Shown piece after piece: positions 25,973-34,890 of a stretch of 64,000 nt of DNA. Position 1 is the first letter of the stretch; each line of letters opens with the position of its first letter. The stretch comes from Chlorogloeopsis fritschii PCC 6912. Lineage in GTDB: Bacteria; Cyanobacteriota; Cyanobacteriia; Cyanobacteriales; Nostocaceae. A program made the position numbers and the translations under genes. The notes beneath the pieces were generated by a model, which was not told where the DNA came from, ran no database searches, and saw only the letters and a list, made by a program, of their open reading frames with translations. The DNA lies in assembly GCF_000317285.1 (NCBI RefSeq), contig NZ_AJLN01000116.1, forward strand, positions 372,001 through 436,000, written 5' to 3'.

Positions 25973-26980
25973 TCATACTTCATACTTCAGCCTTCTGTTA
26001 ACTTCCAGTCCTTCAGGTGATTTTAAAACACATACAGTATTAAATGCTGCACATAAAAATTGCATACGTTTGCAGATAGCTTCAAATTCCTCTCCTTTAG
26101 CAAGGTCAACTCGTGCATAGCGCAGACGAACTGGTATTAAACGCAACCTACGCAGACCTTTACTATCCACTTCCACAAGAAATACAAAAGACCAGTCATT
26201 ACGTAGGAGCGGATCTACTGCATAATCATCCAGAAAATCGCCTGTGTCATAAAGAATTAAACCATGCTTATAGTGTTCTATACCCTGGAATAAATGGGCA
26301 GAATGACCGTGAAAAATATCTACGCCGCAATCTATAACTGCGTGGGCAAAGCGGCGGAAGTGGGGTGGTGGGGAAGTGACCATATTTGGCCCCCAATGAG
26401 CAGAAAGGATTACCAGTCCAGCGCCTGAGCGCCGTAACTGCACTATCCAAGATTCAATCAGTGCTAAGGTTTTAGAGTCAGAGCGGATTGGCAGATAGTT
26501 AGTGCCAGGGCGATCGCTTGTTGCTGCAAATTCAGGCTCGTTATCTGTAATTGCAATAATACCTACTTTTAATCCGCCAACATTAATGACGGCTGGAGTT
26601 GTTGCCTCTTTGATATTTCTACCTGCCCCAGCATGATGAATTTCGGCAGCATCTAAATAGTGCAACGTATCGAGTAACCCTTGTTCTTCAAAATCCAGCG
26701 TGTGATTGTTGGCAAGACTGACAAAACGAATATTGCCAGCATGAAGCACATCTACTGCGGCGGGATCGGCACGAAAGTAGAAGGCTTTTGGCGTTTTGCT
26801 CCATTGTTGAGGGTGCTCAGTAATAGCGCATTCCAGATTAGCAATCGCAGCATCTGCTTTCTGTAAAATCGGCAGGACATTACCCCAGAAATCATCAGGC
26901 GATCGCCAAGGAATTTCTTCGTTGACTCCTCGACCGAGCATAACATCACCAATAAATGCTAGGGTGACTAACTCTTTCAT
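25973..26980 (-). CDS. CapA family metallophosphatase (poly-gamma-glutamate capsule type)
   Basis: 335 residues from the ATG at 26980; a TTG 5 codons up is possible but less likely. The fold is the calcineurin-like CapA domain: LAFIGDVMLGRGV, IANLECAIT, VSLANNHTLDF, LVILSAHWGPN and GHSAHLFQG hold the usual Asp, Asn and His metal ligands. Family members take part in capsular poly-gamma-glutamate synthesis or act as phosphoesterases; no CapB or CapC partners are nearby. There is no signal peptide. The C-terminus is followed by an AT-rich spacer before dapL. The product is well supported, the substrate is not. Confidence 0.92.
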   Translation of the reverse strand: MKELVTLAFIGDVMLGRGVNEEIPWRSPDDFWGNVLPILQKADAAIANLECAITEHPQQWSKTPKAFYFRADPAAVDVLHAGNIRFVSLANNHTLDFEEQGLLDTLHYLDAAEIHHAGAGRNIKEATTPAVINVGGLKVGIIAITDNEPEFAATSDRPGTNYLPIRSDSKTLALIESWIVQLRRSGAGLVILSAHWGPNMVTSPPPHFRRFAHAVIDCGVDIFHGHSAHLFQGIEHYKHGLILYDTGDFLDDYAVDPLLRNDWSFVFLVEVDSKGLRRLRLIPVRLRYARVDLAKGEEFEAICKRMQFLCAAFNTVCVLKSPEGLEVNRRLKYEV

Positions 26981-27074
26981 AGAAATCCATAGCAATCCTA
27001 GAAAAATTTAGTAGCTAATGGCTAATCGCTAATGGCTAAACAAGTTAAATCCTCTTTCCTACCTACGGAAGCCG

Positions 27075-27785
27075 CTACGCGTCTACTGCCTCCTGCCCTC
27101 TGCCCTCTGCCTTATCACTTGAGAGATACCGCTTAAACCACCCAGTCGCCAATCGCGCTACTTCCTCTAATTTTCCTGGTTCTTCAAATAGGTGAGTTGC
27201 ACCAGGAACAATCTCCAGTTCTTTGTCAACACGTAGTAATGCCAGTGCATCCTGATTCATGCGAATCACTGGAGTATCGTACCCGCCAACAATCAGGAGT
27301 GTTGGTGCTTTAACACGACCTAATGCCGAACCAGCCAAATCCGGGCGTCCGCCACGAGAGACTATTGCTCCTACAGCTTGCGGACATTCTGTGGCTGCTA
27401 GCAATGCAGCCGCTGCTCCAGTACTGGCTCCAAAGTAACCAACCCTGAGATGAGTTGTGTCTGGGTTTTGGACAAGCCAATCTGTTGTGTCAACTAACCG
27501 CGATGCCAAAAGACCAATATCGAAGCGCAGGTGTCTTGTCCGCAAATCCACTGCTTCTTCTTGAGATGTTAGTAAATCAATTAACAAAGTTGCTAACCCG
27601 TGAGATTGCAGTACATCTGCAACATATTGATTGCGAGGACTGTGGCGACTGCTACCACTACCATGAGCAAATAATACAATTCCTTGGGCATTCTCAGGTA
27701 TGACTAGATTGCCCTCTAGCTTGACCGAACCTGTTGTAATTAAAACTAGGTTCTGTTGAGCTTTCCGTTCTGATGTCTTATTCAT
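27075..27785 (-). CDS. Dienelactone-hydrolase-like alpha/beta hydrolase, intact triad
   Basis: 236 residues. The DLH-type features are GIVLFAHGSGSSRHSPRN (oxyanion region), GYFGASTGAAAALLA (nucleophile Ser in G-x-S-x-G), LLIVGGYDTPVI (acid) and PGATHLFEEPG (His). It is about 60% similar by eye to its paralogue at 30080, which has lost the serine. Such proteins often sit beside phosphoribosyltransferases and FtsH in stress-type clusters, as here. The substrate is unknown; the name refers to the fold. The gene starts after a long spacer that follows FtsH on the same strand. Confidence 0.88.
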   Translation of the reverse strand: MNKTSERKAQQNLVLITTGSVKLEGNLVIPENAQGIVLFAHGSGSSRHSPRNQYVADVLQSHGLATLLIDLLTSQEEAVDLRTRHLRFDIGLLASRLVDTTDWLVQNPDTTHLRVGYFGASTGAAAALLAATECPQAVGAIVSRGGRPDLAGSALGRVKAPTLLIVGGYDTPVIRMNQDALALLRVDKELEIVPGATHLFEEPGKLEEVARLATGWFKRYLSSDKAEGRGQEAVDA

Positions 27786-27925
27786 ATAAGTTCGGTCTCC
27801 CTTTAAGCAATAAAAAATTAAAAATTTAAAAAATTAATTGATAACTAACACAGAACAAAATCCAATCAATTCGTCAAACTAAGTGCCATAGCTAGCAAAT
27901 ACACTTCTCCTGTAAGATATACTTG

Positions 27926-29896
27926 CTAATTTTTTCCAGTCCGGTCGTTTGAACACCATTCCAAGTTGTTAGTATGGGCGAGTGGTTTGGGGATTTTGCC
28001 TGTACGCAGCCATTCATCCATTTCTGGTGGAGATTGGACACACTGGAGTCGCGATCGCAATTCTTCTCCCTCCAAAACTTCTTTTTGTAATAGGATTTGG
28101 GCTGTTTCTTCCAACAATGCCCGATTCTTGTCTAAAATTTTTAGGGCTATATAGTGTGCCCGATCAACAATTTCCTTGACTTCTTGGTCAATTTGCTCGG
28201 CAACTTTCTGGCTAACTGTGCGCCGAGGATTGGTAAACCCTTCTAAAAACTCTTGTTTAATCTGCTCGAAAGCAATAGGGCCAAGAGTATTACTCATACC
28301 ATAAAGCGTGACAAACCGCTCTGCTAAATCGGTTGCTTTTTGAATATCATCACTAGCACCCGTGGAAACTTTATTGAGAATCAACTCCTCTGCTGCACGT
28401 CCGCCCAATAGCGTGACAATTCGCCCGCGAATTTCGTCTTCTGTCATCAAAAATCGGTCTTCCTCTGGTAGTTGCAGCGTATAACCCAAAGCACCTACAC
28501 CACGAGGCACAACCGAAATTTTTTCCACGCTGCCAGTTCCAGGCACCAGCGTTCCAATCAGTGCGTGTCCAACTTCATGATAGGCAACGGTTTTTTTCTC
28601 ACTGTCATTGAGAATGCGGGATTTTTTCTCCAACCCTGTTAAAACTCGCTCAATGGCTTCTTGAAAATCAGCCATTGCCACAGTCTGATGGTTGCGGCGA
28701 GCTGCTAGTAAAGCTGCTTCATTGACGAGATTAGCCAAATCTGCACCAGCAAACCCTGGAGTTCGAGCCGCTAACTTCGATAAATCCACATCATTTGCTA
28801 ACTTCACGTTTTTGGCGTGAATTTTGAGAATCGCTTCCCGACCTATTTTATCTGGGCGATCTACCACAACCTGACGGTCGAATCTACCAGGGCGACGCAG
28901 GGCTGAATCTAAAACTTCTGGACGGTTGGTAGCAGCCAGGATAATCACGCCTGTGTTGGAATCGAAACCATCCATCTCGGAAAGTAGTTGGTTGAGAGTT
29001 TGCTCCCGCTCATCATTACCACTCAAGTGCGGCCCAACGTTAGCGCGGGATTTACCTAAAGCATCAAGTTCATCGATAAAAACTATACAAGGTGCTTGCT
29101 GCTTTGCCTGTTCAAACAAATCTCGCACCCGTGCAGCACCAATACCTACAAACAGTTCGATAAACTCAGAACCAGAAATACTAAAGAAAGGAACAACTGC
29201 CTCGCCTGCAATGGCTTTTGCTAGTAGGGTTTTACCAGTTCCCGGAGGCCCGATCAATAATACTCCTTTGGGGATTTTTGCACCTAAGCGGGTATATTTA
29301 TCTGCATTTTTGAGAAAATCAACAATTTCTTGCAGTTCTGTTTTTGCTTCATCGACACCAGCAACATCATCAAATTTCACACCCGTATTGCCTTCCGAGT
29401 AAATCCGAGCTTTGCTCTTGCCAACTGTCAGCGCTGCCTGTCCTCCGATTTGGCTGCGGCTCATTAACCATCCCCAAATCGCAAAGAAAATTAACGGTGG
29501 CAAAACCCAGCTAAATACGCTTGAAATCCAGCCTGTGCGGCTAGGAGGCAGGGCGGCAAACTCAACATTATGCTCCTGAAGCATCTTTTGTGACGCTAAA
29601 TCCAGTGGCACTGGTGTGGTAACAAACACCTGTTTAGATTGCGTGTCGGATTGTTTTGTAGTTGGTTCTGGTTTCAGTTCATACTCAATTCGGTTAGCAT
29701 CAATAACTGCGCGAGCAACTTTACCAGCTTCCACCTGAGAGATAAATTCGCTGTAAGGTACGTGGTTGCGGGCAGGTTGCGCCCACAGAAGCATATTTAA
29801 AAATATCAGTAATGACAGCCACAGCAGTACACTACTGCCCATATGTCGGGGTTGTGGTGTTTTGATGTGGCGATCGCCATTATTATCCGCTGGCAT
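27926..29896 (-). CDS. ftsH: ATP-dependent zinc metalloprotease FtsH
   Basis: 656 residues. Two N-terminal membrane helices ([33 protein letters not shown]) flank a periplasmic/lumenal region. The AAA+ domain has Walker A GPPGTGKT, Walker [11 protein letters not shown] and the second-region arginines ([10 protein letters not shown]). The zinc site is HEVGH near residue 435 with the third ligand in [20 protein letters not shown]. It degrades unassembled or damaged membrane proteins. Length and order match cyanobacterial FtsH, and as most such genomes carry several copies, this may be a minor, stress-type one. It belongs to a minus-strand cluster with two DLH-like genes and a phosphoribosyltransferase. 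Confidence 0.96.
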   Translation of the reverse strand: MPADNNGDRHIKTPQPRHMGSSVLLWLSLLIFLNMLLWAQPARNHVPYSEFISQVEAGKVARAVIDANRIEYELKPEPTTKQSDTQSKQVFVTTPVPLDLASQKMLQEHNVEFAALPPSRTGWISSVFSWVLPPLIFFAIWGWLMSRSQIGGQAALTVGKSKARIYSEGNTGVKFDDVAGVDEAKTELQEIVDFLKNADKYTRLGAKIPKGVLLIGPPGTGKTLLAKAIAGEAVVPFFSISGSEFIELFVGIGAARVRDLFEQAKQQAPCIVFIDELDALGKSRANVGPHLSGNDEREQTLNQLLSEMDGFDSNTGVIILAATNRPEVLDSALRRPGRFDRQVVVDRPDKIGREAILKIHAKNVKLANDVDLSKLAARTPGFAGADLANLVNEAALLAARRNHQTVAMADFQEAIERVLTGLEKKSRILNDSEKKTVAYHEVGHALIGTLVPGTGSVEKISVVPRGVGALGYTLQLPEEDRFLMTEDEIRGRIVTLLGGRAAEELILNKVSTGASDDIQKATDLAERFVTLYGMSNTLGPIAFEQIKQEFLEGFTNPRRTVSQKVAEQIDQEVKEIVDRAHYIALKILDKNRALLEETAQILLQKEVLEGEELRSRLQCVQSPPEMDEWLRTGKIPKPLAHTNNLEWCSNDRTGKN

Positions 29897-30001
29897 ATTT
29901 GATTGCTCCTTGTAAATGGAAATCGGTTAGTGGATAGTGGTTAGTGATTAAAAACTAACTACCATCAGTTATCAACTACTACCTACTACCTACTAACTTT
30001 T

Positions 30002-30066
30002 GTACGGGCGGGTTTAGAAGACAAATTCTCAGTTTTAACCAAAAGATACTCAACAAAACCCGCCCC
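30002..30066. repeat. GGGCGGGTTT palindromic repeat, uninterrupted copy
   Basis: Same family as 619-680. Arms TACGGGCGGGTTTAGAAG and ACAAAACCCGCCCCTA. This copy shows the empty target site that is filled at 681-753 and (reverse orientation) 32314-32385. It sits between the ftsH and DLH-like genes, so it has entered a presumed operon. Flanks 29930-30000 and 30066-30080 are TTAGTGG-type heptads. Confidence 0.85.
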
Positions 30067-30079
30067 TACTAACTACTAA

Positions 30080-30796
30080 CTAAACGAGTGACATCGCATG
30101 AACGTGTAAGTCTTGCTGCCAATCTGTGGTGAGGTGATGTTTAAACCACTGACTTGCTAACCTTCCTACTTCTTGAAGTGCTCCTGGCTCGTTAAAGTTG
30201 TGAGTTGCCCCTGGAATTATCTCCAGTTGTTTATTTGGAGCAGTAATTAATGCCAAGGCATCTTCATTCATTGCTATGACTGGCAAGTCATTACTTCCTA
30301 CAATCAACAGTGTTGGAGTTTGCAAGCTGGAAAGAACTTCACAAACTAAGTCAGTTTGACCGCCATATGAGACAATCGCCCCAACTGCCATTGGATGTTC
30401 TGCTGCTGCTAGCAATGCCGCACCACTACCAGTTCCATAACCTAAGAAACCAACCTTAAGTTTGTTGGTGTTCGGATTCTCAGCTAGCCAGTTCGTTGCT
30501 TTAATTAAGCGTGCAGCTAGGTGTTTAGTATCGCATTGGTAATGCTTGGTTCGCAGATCGATCGCTTCCTCTTCTTTTGTCAGCAAATTGATGGCAATAG
30601 TTGCTAGCCCTACCTGACGCAAGATATGGGAGAGATAGCGGTTGCGGGTGCTGTATCTGCCGCTACCGCCACTATGAGCAAACATGACAATTCCCTCAGC
30701 AGTTTCAGGGACAACTAGTTCTGCTTCTAAGCAAGTTGAGTCAATCTTGACTGTCACTATTTGCTCTTGTGCGTCCCATATTGATTTTGTATCCAT
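30080..30796 (-). CDS. Dienelactone-hydrolase-like protein lacking the serine nucleophile
   Basis: 238 residues, a clear paralogue of the protein at 27075. Aligned by eye, GIVMFAHSGGSGRYSTRN, RLIKATNWLAENP, VGAIVSYGG and PGATHNFNEPG match block for block. At the nucleophile elbow the intact paralogue reads FGASTGAA, while this one reads LGYGTGSG, so the serine is a glycine. The acid (GSNDLPVI) and histidine remain. It therefore probably lacks hydrolase activity, or uses another residue. It is downstream of the phosphoribosyltransferase and upstream of ftsH on the same strand, and may be a regulatory or substrate-binding relative. The reading frame is intact. Confidence 0.88.
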   Translation of the reverse strand: MDTKSIWDAQEQIVTVKIDSTCLEAELVVPETAEGIVMFAHSGGSGRYSTRNRYLSHILRQVGLATIAINLLTKEEEAIDLRTKHYQCDTKHLAARLIKATNWLAENPNTNKLKVGFLGYGTGSGAALLAAAEHPMAVGAIVSYGGQTDLVCEVLSSLQTPTLLIVGSNDLPVIAMNEDALALITAPNKQLEIIPGATHNFNEPGALQEVGRLASQWFKHHLTTDWQQDLHVHAMSLV

Positions 30797-30849
30797 TGGT
30801 ATTCCCCTCCTGATCGGAGCGTCTAGATGTTGTGAGGGCTTTTGAATTG

Positions 30850-31533
30850 CTAAAAACTCAGTTCCATTAAACTTGAGAGTCGATCGCTCGCTGCAAATTG
30901 TCTTGCTAACAGTTCCCGTACTTCTTCATCAGTTGTTTGCGAGAAGTTTTCATACCAAAGACCGATCGCATACAATGGCTCTGGTGTTGATAGACACACG
31001 ACCTCTTCTACTTCGGCTCGCAACTCTTGACAGGTAGCGAGGGGTGCGACTGGAACGGCTACAATCATGCGTTGAGGTTGCTGCTGCCGCAGGATGGCAA
31101 TAGCAGCACGTATAGTCGAAGCCGTAGCAATACCGTCATCGACCAAAATTACAGTGTGATTGCGCACATCTAATGGCGGGCGTTCTCCTCGATAGACGTG
31201 ATCGCGACGTTGCAATTCTCGCAATTCTTTGGCTGCGACTTCATCTATGGTTTTACTGGAGAGACCCAACCAACTAATCACATCGTAATTAAGTACCCGA
31301 ATACCACCGGCAGCGATCGCACCCATTGCTAGTTCTTTGTGATGGGGTACACCAAGTTTTCTCACAATACATATATCTAAGGGGGCATGGAGTGCCTGTG
31401 CTACTTCAAAAGCTACTGGTACGCCCCCGCGAGGCAAAGCTACAACTAGCACCTCTGGGCGGTTGGCATAAGCTGCAAGTCTTCTCGCTAAAAGCTTTCC
31501 TGCTTCAGCGCGATCGTGAAATTTTATAGTCAT
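30850..31533 (-). CDS. Phosphoribosyltransferase-family protein
   Basis: 227 residues from the ATG at 31533. A strong AGGAGGTGA lies 6 bp before it, which rules against the GTG at 31542 inside that site. The PRPP-binding loop is VILVDDGIATASTIRAAI (near residue 125), with the pyrophosphate-loop segment VALPRGGVPVAFEV. Members of this group (ComF/hypoxanthine-type fold, often next to DLH and FtsH genes) are poorly characterised, and the substrate base is unknown. The upstream pseudogene's stop codon overlaps this Shine-Dalgarno sequence, indicating an old operon. Confidence 0.9.
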   Translation of the reverse strand: MTIKFHDRAEAGKLLARRLAAYANRPEVLVVALPRGGVPVAFEVAQALHAPLDICIVRKLGVPHHKELAMGAIAAGGIRVLNYDVISWLGLSSKTIDEVAAKELRELQRRDHVYRGERPPLDVRNHTVILVDDGIATASTIRAAIAILRQQQPQRMIVAVPVAPLATCQELRAEVEEVVCLSTPEPLYAIGLWYENFSQTTDEEVRELLARQFAASDRLSSLMELSF

Positions 31534-31538
31534 TATTC

Positions 31539-31825
31539 TCACCTCCTAGCTGCTGCTTGCCAAACAATTTCACAGTCATAGTTTGTAGCTTTTTTAACTT
31601 TAAAGTAGGCAAAACTAACTTTTTCTCTTACTTGCAACTGTTGGGTATCACCATTGAAAAGACTATTTTTGTGAAACTAAACTTCGTCTCCATCAGGTGT
31701 TTTAATAAAGCTATAACCTTCTAGGAAGATTAATGCTGTAGTTATTCGGCAGAATGGCGAATTTTTGCTTATATTGCTTCTGATAGAGACATATTGTGAA
31801 AGGTGATTTGCTGTGGCAGTTGCAT
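31539..31825 (-). pseudogene. Decayed HPF/RaiA plus cold-shock-domain gene
   Basis: Reading the minus strand from the ATG at 31825, preceded by AGGAGGG, gives MQLPQQITFHNMSLSEAI, then a stop where relatives have Glu, then AKIRHSAE and another stop. This is the start of the HPF/RaiA ribosome-hibernation domain. Most of that domain is missing. In another frame, from about 31726, comes a cold-shock-type domain: LEGYSFIKTPDGDEV, an in-frame TAG where a Tyr would be, then FHKNSLFNGDTQQLQVREKV and YFKVKK, ending at TGA 31541-31539. Fused RaiA-CSD proteins are known next to phosphoribosyltransferase and DLH genes in other bacteria. At least two nonsense changes and a frameshifting deletion make it non-functional. 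The TGA sits inside the next gene's Shine-Dalgarno sequence. Confidence 0.82.
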
Positions 31826-32580
31826 AATCCCTCCTCACTATTAAATATTTATTGCTAATGGGAATGAGTTTTTCAAGGGTTTGACTTCAGATGCTTCCTC
31901 TCAGTCACTTTTGCATTCATGCTCTTGCTGAGTTGCAAATAGGCGTGGAGGTATTTGCTGAGTAACAATTTTTTGGCAAAGATTGGATAATTGTTGTTTT
32001 TTTATGTCTTTGCTTTTGTAATTTTTGCTTATTTGCTTTAGGGGTTATTATACTCACCTCCCTAGACGAAAAGAGCAAGTGAGCCATAAGTGCGATCGCT
32101 CTACTTTAAACCGCTTAACATTTAGGAGTTAAAAATTAGGAATTGGGATATTTTTGAATTTATGAATCTAGGTGACAACAACTCTACTCTTAATTTAGAT
32201 CATTGCATTAAAAGCCAACAAATGCCACCATTAATATAAAAAATGATATAAAAACAACAGCTTAATTGGGGATTAATCATTAGTCATTTGTCATTAGTCA
32301 TTGGTTAGTAGGGGAGGCAGCGCGCCCTTGGAGGTTCCCCGGAGCCGGAGCGTCTCCGGCTCCGCTCCGTTGTAGCGACTGCCGTGTGGGTTTATTTAGA
32401 TATATTCGTAATCATCAGAGAGATTGCGGTTAAAACCCGCCCGTACAGTGGTTAGCAGCTGGTTGTTCTCCTGGTGCCCCTCTGCTCCTGGTGCTCCCCT
32501 GCTTGTCTCCTTGCTCTGCTCTTCAAGTATCCCTAGTTATCCTATCTTGGCCTAGAATTAATCATTTCTGTTAATAAATT
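31826..32580. other. Long spacer with an older decayed leader and a composite repeat
   Basis: Upstream of the pseudogene, AT-rich sequence contains a well-placed GGGAGGTGA at about 32066-32075 on the minus strand followed by an ATA instead of an ATG and about 38 basic codons to a stop; this may be another decayed start, but I give it low weight. From 32277 to 32453 lies the composite repeat (heptads, 72-bp insertion, interrupted palindrome), then C/T-rich tandem sequence to about 32520. Confidence 0.5.
32277..32453. repeat. Composite repeat with 72-bp palindromic insertion
   Basis: Reverse-orientation equivalent of 613-792. Heptads (CATTAGTCATTTGTCATT) at 32277-32310, then the 72-bp element 32314-32385 (GAGGCAGCGCG ... 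GACTGCCGT with a long GGAGCCGGAG/CTCCGGCTCC hairpin), then the rest of the host palindrome to 32453. Removing 32314-32385 joins TTAGTAGGG to GTGGGTTTATTTAG, which matches the reverse complement of the uninterrupted copy at 30050-30072. Confidence 0.85.
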
Positions 32581-32583
32581 GGC

Positions 32584-34080
32584 ATGGATAAAAGCAAATA
32601 TAAGTTGCCGCCTGTAGAGTTGCTGTATAGTTCCCCATCTGTTGTGCTCAATCTCAGTGATAAAAAATTTAAACGAGATTATTTGAATCACCTGCAACAG
32701 ACAGAATCCATAATACAGATGTTGCAGCAACTAGACGATGAGGTGCAGGTGGTACGAATTGTTCGGTTGGCTTTAGAAGTAGATTTGATTTTGGGGGCAA
32801 AGCTAGCAGGAGTAGTTAAACCAGAGTTTCAAGAACAAGCAGTGGGTTTGGTTGCTTCCCTAAAAGTGTCTGAAACTTGTTGGAATTATCTGTTGAGGAT
32901 AACAGGTTATAAAAGGGCGATCGCATTTCATGAAGATGACTATCCCCAAAACAAAGAAAACTGTGAGCATAGCACCGCAGAAACTTCTGTCTTAGAACCG
33001 ACGAGCGATAGCGTAACTGTAGATGCTCTTATTGAGGGATTGTTGGATCAAAACTCTGGTGTGCGGCGATCTGCTGCGATTCAATTAGGGCAAATTAACG
33101 CACCACAAGCTTTAGATGCTCTAATTCAAGCTGTAGGGGATGAAGATTCGATTGTACGTGCTTGTGCGGTTTGTGCTTTAGGAAATATTGGCGATCCATT
33201 GGCAGTAGATGCGCTGATTCAGGTTTTGAACTCAGATGACTCTGATGTTCGTGTTTGTGCTGTTGAGTCATTAGGACAAATTTACCATCCCTCGTCAATC
33301 AATGCCCTGATCGAAGCTTTACAGGATCAAGATTTTAATGTTCGCAGTTATGCAGCGATCGCTTTAGGGCAAATTGGTGATGACTCTGTGATTGATAATC
33401 TGATTGGGGCGTTGCAAGATGAGAATTTTGAGGTTCGGGAAAACGCTACTGAGTCGTTAGGAAAAATTGGCAACCTCAAGGCGGTGGATGCACTGATTCA
33501 GGCTTTAAAAGATGAAATGCCGGAAGTGCGTGGAGGAGCAGCTGGTGCTTTAGGAAAAATTCGAGATCCAAAAGCATTGGATGTGTTGATTCAAGCTTTA
33601 GAAGATGAAGATTATGGTGTTCGCATCCGCACTGCCCATGCATTAGGATATATCGGCGATGTTGTGGCTGTACCTGCTCTGATTCATGCTTTGAATTATG
33701 GAGGCATCAGCGAAGCGGCTGCCTTTTCATTAGCAAATATTGGCACTCCTTTAGCGGTGGATGCTTTAGTTCAAGCTTGCAACGGTGCACAAGGTAGCTA
33801 TATTTACTATGATTCTCTTTATGCCATAGCACAAGTAACCAATCCGTTGTCATTAGATATATTAGTTGAAGCTTGTCAACACGAAGACTTTGCTGTGCGT
33901 GAAAGTGCAGCAGAGGCTTTAGGAAAAATCGGCGCTCCTCAAGCACTGACTCATCTGTGGGAGATACTAATTACTACACCTGATATTAAATTTAGCTCAG
34001 TAGTAGAAGCGATCGCCTCAATTCAACAGCGCTGTGGTTACTATAACTATGCACTCCACAAGTCAAAGAAATCGAAATAA
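32584..34080 (+). CDS. HEAT-repeat protein of the PBS-lyase-like type
   Basis: 498 residues. The N-terminal 140 residues are a separate helical region (SDKKFKRDYLNHLQQTESII). From about residue 145 there are roughly ten 31-residue HEAT repeats of the phycobilisome-lyase type, each with an ALIxAL helix and a VRxxAAxALGxIG helix (SGVRRSAAIQLGQIN, EDSIVRACAVCALGNIG, EVRENATESLGKIG). No chromophore-lyase catalytic signature beyond the repeats is visible, so a scaffold or protein-binding role is as likely as bilin attachment. The repeats are regular and unbroken. It is a single gene with no close partners, preceded by repeat DNA. Confidence 0.88.
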   Translation: MDKSKYKLPPVELLYSSPSVVLNLSDKKFKRDYLNHLQQTESIIQMLQQLDDEVQVVRIVRLALEVDLILGAKLAGVVKPEFQEQAVGLVASLKVSETCWNYLLRITGYKRAIAFHEDDYPQNKENCEHSTAETSVLEPTSDSVTVDALIEGLLDQNSGVRRSAAIQLGQINAPQALDALIQAVGDEDSIVRACAVCALGNIGDPLAVDALIQVLNSDDSDVRVCAVESLGQIYHPSSINALIEALQDQDFNVRSYAAIALGQIGDDSVIDNLIGALQDENFEVRENATESLGKIGNLKAVDALIQALKDEMPEVRGGAAGALGKIRDPKALDVLIQALEDEDYGVRIRTAHALGYIGDVVAVPALIHALNYGGISEAAAFSLANIGTPLAVDALVQACNGAQGSYIYYDSLYAIAQVTNPLSLDILVEACQHEDFAVRESAAEALGKIGAPQALTHLWEILITTPDIKFSSVVEAIASIQQRCGYYNYALHKSKKSK

Positions 34081-34275
34081 ATATTGATACAATGACTATT
34101 AAAAATATTTTTAGTTAATAAAAATCGTAATTGAATAAAATGATTATCTTTTGATGAAACTCAGTCTATTGATGTACTACCAAAGTAACAGAAACAAATA
34201 CTACAATTGACAGTCCCTAATAATTGATATGCAAAGATAGCATATAAGTATATAGCTTAGTGGAGGTGAGGGAAT

Positions 34276-34521
34276 ATGGTGAAGCCATCCGAGCCAGTTC
34301 TCCACGAAGAACCCCGTAATCAGAGAGCTGCTGTTATTCCTCTCAAGCATGAAGAATCATTTCTCGAATGGTTGAGAAATAGAGGCCGATTAATATCACG
34401 TGGTACGGAAGAATACTACGATTATGATGATGAGGAAGAAGAAGAATTAAGCTCAATCATGAGTAATACTACTTATGATTATGAGGAACAGGAAACTGAA
34501 GAACTGGATTTAGAAGAATGA
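34276..34521 (+). CDS. DUF3134 acidic cyanobacterial protein
   Basis: 81 residues. The conserved DUF3134 block is present: LHEEPRNQRAAVIPLKHEE, then FLEWLRNRGRLI. The C-terminal half is strongly acidic and tyrosine-rich (YYDYDDEEEEELSS, ETEELDLEE). A GGAGGTGAGG sequence sits just before the ATG, fixing the start. The function of DUF3134 is unknown. It is small, probably cytoplasmic, and monocistronic. Confidence 0.88.
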   Translation: MVKPSEPVLHEEPRNQRAAVIPLKHEESFLEWLRNRGRLISRGTEEYYDYDDEEEEELSSIMSNTTYDYEEQETEELDLEE

Positions 34522-34890
34522 TATCGAGTTCGCTTGGAAACTTATCATTGAAACTGATGCGGAGAGTTTTTAATGATAAGTAATTAAATGAATTTGAAAT
34601 AAATTCTTCTAGTAACAATGAAAAAGTGTTGGCAGTTGTCTAACTAGGAGAACCAGCCTGGAGGCGAAGCCTCCAAACCCTCGTTACCAGGTTCAAGCTG
34701 GTAACGAGAATTAGAGTATTTTGGCTCTTTTTGATTTTGTAGGGTGGGCACTGTCCATAACGTAAAATAAGGGTTTGAGGAAAGTTAGGCAGTGCCCACC
34801 TTTATTGAGAGTGGTGCAAGTTTCAGAGAAGCTACCCTACTCAGCACGGGTTTTAGACTATTTTGCACCGGCAACTAGTCTAAGTTAATT
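34522..34890. repeat. Two dispersed repeats between DUF3134 and an exported-protein gene
   Basis: 34657-34708 is the second copy of the CCTGGAGGCG/GGTAACGAG repeat. 34739-34820 is copy B of the GTGGGCAC repeat (arms AGGGTGGGCACTG and CAGTGCCCACC). The remaining 370-bp spacer shows no gene. Confidence 0.75.
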
